Assembly (NCBI GenBank): GCA_938042265.1
Contig: CALIRN010000308.1
Coordinates: forward strand, 1 to 19,102
Direction: 5' to 3'
Source: an uncultured Eubacteriaceae bacterium
GTDB lineage: Bacteria > Bacillota > Clostridia > Lachnospirales > CAG-274
DNA: 19,102 nt
A program made the translations under genes and the position numbers. How positions within the stretch are numbered: the first letter of the stretch is position 1; every line of letters starts with the position of its first letter. The notes beneath the pieces were generated by a model. That model did not search any database. It was not told the origin of the DNA and saw only the letters and a list, made by a program, of their open reading frames with translations. Shown here piece after piece: positions 15,152 to 19,102 of the stretch.

Positions 15152-16537
15152 TTATTTGCCCAAGCAAAACTCACTGAATATTTTATCAATTATATCCTCT
15201 TCAAGGGCTTCACCCGTAATTTCACCCAGCGCCTCGTAAGCCTGTGTTAAATCCATTGAGATAAAGTCCTCAGGCATACGGTTATTAACCGTTTCAATTA
15301 CATTATATAGGAAGTCCTTTGCCTTGTACAGACTATTTTTATTTCTTTCATTGGAAATAAGAGCCTCCTCATTAATATCAACCTGACCACTCATAAACAT
15401 TGATTTTATCTGCTCATAAAGCTGCTCAATACCCTTATCTGCCTTTACGGAAATATTTATAGGCTCGCAGCCTGTCAGCTCCTTTATTTCCTCAAGACTG
15501 ATTACCTGAGTCAGGTCGGTTTTATTAACAAGTACAATTCTGTTTTTATCGGCAGAAAGCTCAATAAGCTCCTTATCCTCGTCACTAAGCTGTCTTGAGC
15601 CGTCAATCATAAGCAGCACCAAATCAGCCTCGGCAGCAAGCTTACGGCTTTTTTCAACGCCTATTTTTTCAATAACATTGTCGGTGTCCCTTATACCGGC
15701 TGTATCCACCAGCTTAAGGGGAATACCGTTTATATTTATAAGCTCCTCCAAAATATCCCTTGTAGTACCCGGAATATCCGTAACAATAGCTCTTTCCTCA
15801 TCGATTATGGAGTTTAACAGAGAGCTTTTGCCTACGTTCGGTCTGCCAAGTATAACAGTCTTAATGCCCTCCTTGTAGATTTTGCCCATATCAGCACCCG
15901 AAATCAGCTCATCAATAGCATTTGCCACCTTTTGGGTACCCTGTGCTATGGTGTCGTAAGTCATGGTTTCATCATCATGCTCAGGATAATCAATAGCCGC
16001 CTCAATATTTGCAAGCATAAGTATAATTTCATCACGCAAAGCCTTTATTTTTCTGTACAGCCTGCCATCAAGACGCTTTAATGCCGCCTCTCTGCTTTTA
16101 TCGGTTTTAGCATTTATAATATCAATAACCGCCTCCGCCTGAGTCAGGTCTATTCTGCCATTTAAAAATGCTCGCTTTGTAAACTCCCCCGGCTCGGCTA
16201 TCCTTGCACCGCTTTTAAGCACCGCATCAAGTACGGAGGTTACCGCCCTTATACCGCCATGGCAGTTAATCTCCGCCACATCCTCACAGGTATAGGTATT
16301 GGGCGCCCTCATTATGCTTACAAGCACCTCGTCACAAATGCTGCCCTCGTATACAATTTTGCCATAGCTTATGGTATGGCTTTTGCGCTCTCTGAGAGCC
16401 CTGCCTCTGTTTGGCACAAAAAGGATGTTTGCAATTTCTATTGCATTACTGCCGCTTATCCTTACTATACCAATACCGCCGCTGCCAACAGGGGTAGCTA
16501 TAGCCGCTATTGTATCATCAAGTTTTACTTTAAGCAT
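15152..16537 (-). CDS. mnmE: tRNA modification GTPase MnmE (TrmE)
   Basis: Potassium-activated GTPase that works with MnmG on tRNA U34 in the cytoplasm. Length 461 residues, as expected. The N-terminal tetrahydrofolate-binding domain begins DDTIAAIATPVGSGGIGIVR. The G domain has all motifs: GRPNVGKS at 231-238 (G1), PGTTRD near 256-261 (G2), DTAG at 278-281 (G3) and NKTD at 338-341 (G4). The protein ends with the essential C-L-G-K motif (458-461) that carries the catalytic Cys. GAGGTG precedes the ATG. It is the first gene of its operon, since a terminator and a separate hairpin lie upstream. Confidence 0.98.
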   Translation of the reverse strand: MLKVKLDDTIAAIATPVGSGGIGIVRISGSNAIEIANILFVPNRGRALRERKSHTISYGKIVYEGSICDEVLVSIMRAPNTYTCEDVAEINCHGGIRAVTSVLDAVLKSGARIAEPGEFTKRAFLNGRIDLTQAEAVIDIINAKTDKSREAALKRLDGRLYRKIKALRDEIILMLANIEAAIDYPEHDDETMTYDTIAQGTQKVANAIDELISGADMGKIYKEGIKTVILGRPNVGKSSLLNSIIDEERAIVTDIPGTTRDILEELININGIPLKLVDTAGIRDTDNVIEKIGVEKSRKLAAEADLVLLMIDGSRQLSDEDKELIELSADKNRIVLVNKTDLTQVISLEEIKELTGCEPINISVKADKGIEQLYEQIKSMFMSGQVDINEEALISNERNKNSLYKAKDFLYNVIETVNNRMPEDFISMDLTQAYEALGEITGEALEEDIIDKIFSEFCLGK

Positions 16538-16562
16538 AATTTTTCACCTCATATATAACCTA

Positions 16563-16589
16563 AGTATGTCGGAAAATCCGTCACATACT
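16563..16589. repeat. Inverted repeat in the mnmE leader
   Basis: Minus strand: AGTATGT, bulged GA, CGG, loop ATTTT, CCG, ACATACT. Outer arms of 7 bp are perfect. It lies between the DUF1189 terminator and the mnmE start and has no T run after it, so it is more likely an operator or leader RNA structure than a terminator. Confidence 0.55.
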
Positions 16590-16597
16590 CACTTCAC

Positions 16598-16627
16598 AAT
16601 AAAAAGGACTGCCAAAACCGACAGTCC
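16598..16627 (-). terminator. Rho-independent terminator of the yidC-jag-DUF1189 operon
   Basis: Minus strand GGACTGTC-GGTTTT-GGCAGTCC (one G-T pair), then TTTTTATT. It separates the upstream operon from mnmE and forms the 3' end of candidate element B. Confidence 0.9.
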
Positions 16628-16708
16628 CTCATAATTTATCCGCTACAGACAACCAATGTAACGGTAAGCACCCTGTTCTTTAAAATCAAGGAACTTACTC
16701 TGTTGGTT
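16601..16708 (-). ncRNA. Candidate structured 3' RNA or dispersed repeat, element B (short form)
   Basis: Starting inside the stop codon of the DUF1189 gene, the minus strand carries AACCAACAGAGTAAGTTCC, closes with TTGGTT (plus strand 16651-16656), then a 22-base spacer and the terminator. Nested pairings are AACCAA/TTGGTT, GTAAG/CTTAC and GTTC/GAAC. The first 53 bases align collinearly with element A at 8520 (only 1-base gaps before the internal motif), and element A carries about 50 extra bases before its closing arm. It may be a 3'-UTR-derived small RNA or a repeat. Confidence 0.4.
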
Positions 16709-17636
16709 AAATATTATTTTTATCAGTATTATTTTCATACTGCTCAAAAGCATTATTTTCTCCATACATGGCACGGTAAGCCAAATCACTGTCCATACCC
16801 ATCTGGGAAAGCTGTACTTCCTCCTCATCAAGCTGCCGTTTAACCGCCTTAATGCCTCTTGAAAGTATAAAGCCCGTTACAAGCAGCATAACAATTATTT
16901 TAAAAGGAAAACCCACGTGGAAAGCAGACAGCAGACAGCAAATAAGATACATTGGTGTATAAGCTCTGAGACCCATTGCATAATTCTGTCCGAAGGTATT
17001 TTTCACGCCCATACTGCTGCTTATGCAGGCACCTACCGCCGCATTAACCACATTCCATACCGCAAGCCTGATAAATGAGAATAACAAAGCGCAGATTATG
17101 AAGATTATCATAAACTTTCCGATAAGCTCCATAAGCGACGTAATATTTATTTTAGCAAGATATTCCGCAGGTATATCCGAATATGCCAGCTCCTCAGTTT
17201 CTCCCTTGCCGTTATCGCAAATTATCAAAGATTCGGCGGAAACAACAATAGCTCTGCCGTAATCGTTTAAATCCTCAACAGGCTCATAGGTAACGCTGTC
17301 CCCGCTGAGATAAAGGATATTGCTTTCCTCATCACAGGTATAATAGCTGTCCGTATCAATTATAAACAGATCATTGTCATCAGTAACCGTACTAAGCTTA
17401 TAATCAACGGTAAGTATACCGTCATCCGACATATTAAAATAAGGAATGTTTTCCTCAATACCGCTTAATCCGCCCATAGTTATAAACGGAATATAAAGCC
17501 CCACACCTACGGTAAGGACAAAGCCTATAAGCGACATAACAAGCAGATAAAGAAAATTCTTACCGCCGGTATCACTTCTGAACACTCTGTATGTAGGAAA
17601 GGACAAACACTTTGTCATCTCGGTAAATATGTTCAT
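16707..17636 (-). CDS. DUF1189-like membrane protein
   Basis: Integral membrane protein of 309 residues, function unknown. It starts with a short cytoplasmic part ending in PTYRVFRSDTGGKNFLY, then a transmembrane segment (about 28-52), a polar probably extracytoplasmic domain (about 55-165) rich in Asp and Tyr, and four further hydrophobic stretches (about 168-262), then a charged C-terminal tail with many E, N and Q. This layout matches DUF1189 proteins of Firmicutes, though the match is from topology and the N-terminus only. AGGGGG precedes the ATG. The gene follows jag by 12 bases and is the last in the yidC operon, so a link to membrane protein biogenesis is possible but not shown. Confidence 0.75.
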   Translation of the reverse strand: MNIFTEMTKCLSFPTYRVFRSDTGGKNFLYLLVMSLIGFVLTVGVGLYIPFITMGGLSGIEENIPYFNMSDDGILTVDYKLSTVTDDNDLFIIDTDSYYTCDEESNILYLSGDSVTYEPVEDLNDYGRAIVVSAESLIICDNGKGETEELAYSDIPAEYLAKINITSLMELIGKFMIIFIICALLFSFIRLAVWNVVNAAVGACISSSMGVKNTFGQNYAMGLRAYTPMYLICCLLSAFHVGFPFKIIVMLLVTGFILSRGIKAVKRQLDEEEVQLSQMGMDSDLAYRAMYGENNAFEQYENNTDKNNI

Positions 17637-17648
17637 ATAATCCCCCTA

Positions 17649-18545
17649 TTAATTGTTTCTATCCCTGGTTTTAGGTGCAATAACCACATATCTGTGAGGC
17701 TCCACACCCTCGCTGTAGGTTGTAACATATCTGTCATTCTGGAGAGTTGAGTGGATAATTCTTCTCTCATAAGGATTCATAGGCTCAAGCACAACATTCT
17801 TGTGAAGGTGCTTTGCTCTCTTTGCAAGGTTAAATGCAAGGTGTTCAAGGGTTTCCCTACGTCTTTTTCTGTAGCCCTCAGTATCAAGGGTAACGGTAAT
17901 AAATGCAAACTCGCCCTTATTAACCACAAGCCCGACAAGGTGCTGCAGACTGTCAAGGGTCTGACCTCTCTTACCTATAACAACGCCCATTTCAGGTCCT
18001 TCCATATTAATTACAAGCTGTTTGCTGTCAAGAAACTTTGCATCAATCTCAACCTGTAAATTCATTGCGGAAAACACTTCCGAAAGGAACTTTTTTGCAT
18101 CAGCAATAACTCTTACCTTGTCCTCCTCGGTAAGCTGAGGACGCTCAGGCTTCTGCTCATCGGACACCTCTGCGCTCTGCTGTAACTGAACAGGCTTTTC
18201 TGCCTTTTCCTTATCCGCCTTTTCTGCCTTTTCTTTAGTTGCTTTTTCTTTTGCCGCTTTCTCAGCAGCCTCCTTTTCGGCTTTTTCTTTAGCTGCCTTT
18301 GCCTTGGCCGCTTTTTCCGCCTCAAGCTGGCGTTTTGCCTCTTCCTTAGCCTTTTCCGCAGCTTCATCATAGCCGATTACCCATACCTTAACCTTTGCCG
18401 GCCTGGCGCCGATACCCAAAAAGCCCTTGGAGCCTTCGTCCAGGATTTCATACTCAACCTCTGTAAGCTTTAAGCCCATTTTTTCACAGGCTGCCTGTGT
18501 AGCCTCGCTGGCAGTTCTGCCGGTCATTTCAATACATTTAATCAT
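17649..18545 (-). CDS. jag: RNA-binding protein Jag / KhpB (SpoIIIJ-associated)
   Basis: Cytoplasmic KH-R3H RNA-binding protein that in Firmicutes influences cell elongation and division and binds many small RNAs and mRNAs, often with KhpA. Parts in order: Jag-N domain (1-55, ending KGFLGIGARPAKV), a linker (about 61-140) of K/E/A repeats with high helical tendency, a KH domain with G-K-R-G at 191-194, and an R3H domain with R271, R272 and H275 (ERRIIHSTL) near the C-terminus. The ORF has 298 residues; the linker is longer than in many homologues, which explains the size. Its ATG overlaps the yidC stop (ATGA), the normal coupling. Confidence 0.96.
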   Translation of the reverse strand: MIKCIEMTGRTASEATQAACEKMGLKLTEVEYEILDEGSKGFLGIGARPAKVKVWVIGYDEAAEKAKEEAKRQLEAEKAAKAKAAKEKAEKEAAEKAAKEKATKEKAEKADKEKAEKPVQLQQSAEVSDEQKPERPQLTEEDKVRVIADAKKFLSEVFSAMNLQVEIDAKFLDSKQLVINMEGPEMGVVIGKRGQTLDSLQHLVGLVVNKGEFAFITVTLDTEGYRKRRRETLEHLAFNLAKRAKHLHKNVVLEPMNPYERRIIHSTLQNDRYVTTYSEGVEPHRYVVIAPKTRDRNN

Positions 18546-19102
18546 TTTTTTCTGCCCCCATTCTTTGTTTCCTGTTCTTCTCTTTCCTTTTTATGCTCAA
18601 AATGCTTGCTGATTACCGCCTGCTGACAAATCTGAAACAGATTTGATACCACCCAGTAAAGACCTACGCCTCCCGGCAGACCTGTTGTAATCCATGCCAT
18701 CATAATAGGCATTGCAATATTCATCATTCTCTGCTGACTCTTCATCTGCGGATCGGTTGCAGGGTTCTTCCTTGTCATCATCCATGATGAGAGCCATGTG
18801 GTTGCAGCCGATAAAATAGGAATAATCAGCTTTTTGTTAAGAGCAAAGCCCACCGTCTCGGTAAGGCTTATACCCATAAAGGTTTCAATAGCCTGTTTCT
18901 GCTCAAAAAGAGCATTTAAGTCAGCAGAATTCACCTCGTCAACAAGCTGCTTAACCTGTGAAGGATTTAACACATTAAGCAGTCTGCTGAATACATCAAC
19001 ATCAATGTTTGTGCCAACAGCAAGACCCGCACCTGCACCAAATTCATTAATAAGGCTCATAATGCTGCTGCTTGTACCTGCATCAGCCGCAAATTCAAGC
19101 AC
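18542..19102 (-). CDS. yidC: Membrane protein insertase YidC/Oxa1 (N-terminal part outside window)
   Basis: Inserts and folds proteins in the cytoplasmic membrane, with or without SecYEG. Only the last 186 residues are present, because the frame runs off the window end. The visible part has membrane segments including TVGFALNKKLIIPILSAATT and IAMPIMMAWITTGLPGGVGL, followed by YWVVSNLFQICQQAVI, all typical of the C-terminal Oxa1 core; the end is a Lys/Glu-rich cytoplasmic tail. The conserved positive groove residue is upstream of what can be seen here. The gene is overlapped by jag, and in Firmicutes rnpA, rpmH and dnaA are expected beyond the window end. Confidence 0.95.
   Translation of the reverse strand: MLEFAADAGTSSSIMSLINEFGAGAGLAVGTNIDVDVFSRLLNVLNPSQVKQLVDEVNSADLNALFEQKQAIETFMGISLTETVGFALNKKLIIPILSAATTWLSSWMMTRKNPATDPQMKSQQRMMNIAMPIMMAWITTGLPGGVGLYWVVSNLFQICQQAVISKHFEHKKEREEQETKNGGRKK

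Noticed and set aside
16643..16831. Short minus-strand ORF overlapping the DUF1189 3' end and element B
   Set aside because: It is out of frame with the DUF1189 gene, has no ribosome site and mostly reads the same DNA in another frame. The terminal part coincides with the structured element.
18113..18370. Lys/Arg-rich ORF opposite in frame to the Jag linker
   Set aside because: It is a frame shadow of the K/E/A-repeat coding DNA, with no start signals.
1..19102. CRISPR arrays, complete insertion sequences, prophage
   Set aside because: No regularly spaced repeats, no transposase and no phage structural genes. The recombinase at the left edge alone does not show a mobile element, since no att site or cargo can be identified.

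Overview
The window looks like chromosomal DNA of a strictly anaerobic, low-to-moderate GC Firmicute of class Clostridia, probably a gut-type lineage such as Oscillospirales (the order is a guess). Supporting signs are the Shine-Dalgarno sites (AGGAGG-type) before nearly every gene, an [FeFe]-hydrogenase, an anaerobic ribonucleotide reductase activase, the ScpA/ScpB condensin pair, a Jag/KhpB protein with a long K/E/A linker, and a YidC-Jag-MnmE-MnmG-RsmG gene order that in Firmicutes usually lies beside oriC. Both ends are cut inside genes: a tyrosine recombinase on the left and yidC on the right.

Layout from left to right. (1) 1-1354, plus strand: the C-terminal part of a Xer-like recombinase, overlapped by a CmpB-type membrane protein gene, then a 73-residue hypothetical protein. 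(2) 1355-3963: a WYL-domain regulator on the minus strand, divergent from an enolase gene on the plus strand; strong hairpins lie at both convergent junctions. (3) 3967-8284, minus strand: nrdG, a degenerate site-2-protease homologue, scpA and scpB packed tightly together, then a separately spaced D-Ala-D-Ala carboxypeptidase; upstream of nrdG is a DUF308/HdeD membrane protein. (4) 8285-8724: the only long stretch without a credible gene; it holds operator-like palindromes and a plus-strand element with a terminator that may be a noncoding RNA or mobile repeat. (5) 8725-11170, minus strand: nudC and a monomeric [FeFe]-hydrogenase, each apparently its own unit, the latter with a good promoter, a 14-bp direct repeat and a Rex-like site. 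(6) 11321-16537, minus strand: mnmE, a GNAT acetyltransferase, mnmG, a Tim44-like zinc-ribbon protein and rsmG, one compact operon for tRNA U34 and 16S rRNA modification with two extra genes. (7) 16538-19102, minus strand: yidC, jag and a DUF1189-like membrane protein, ended by a terminator.

Functionally the genes cover membrane protein insertion, RNA modification, chromosome condensation, cell-wall trimming, glycolysis, hydrogen metabolism and nucleotide clean-up, so this is largely a housekeeping region. The observations most worth a second look are (a) two collinear noncoding elements at 8520-8669 (+) and 16601-16708 (-) that share a 5' block and internal motifs and each end in a terminator, possibly an undescribed RNA or repeat family; (b) a site-2-protease homologue in the scpAB operon that has lost all expected zinc ligands; and (c) the layered control region of the hydrogenase gene.
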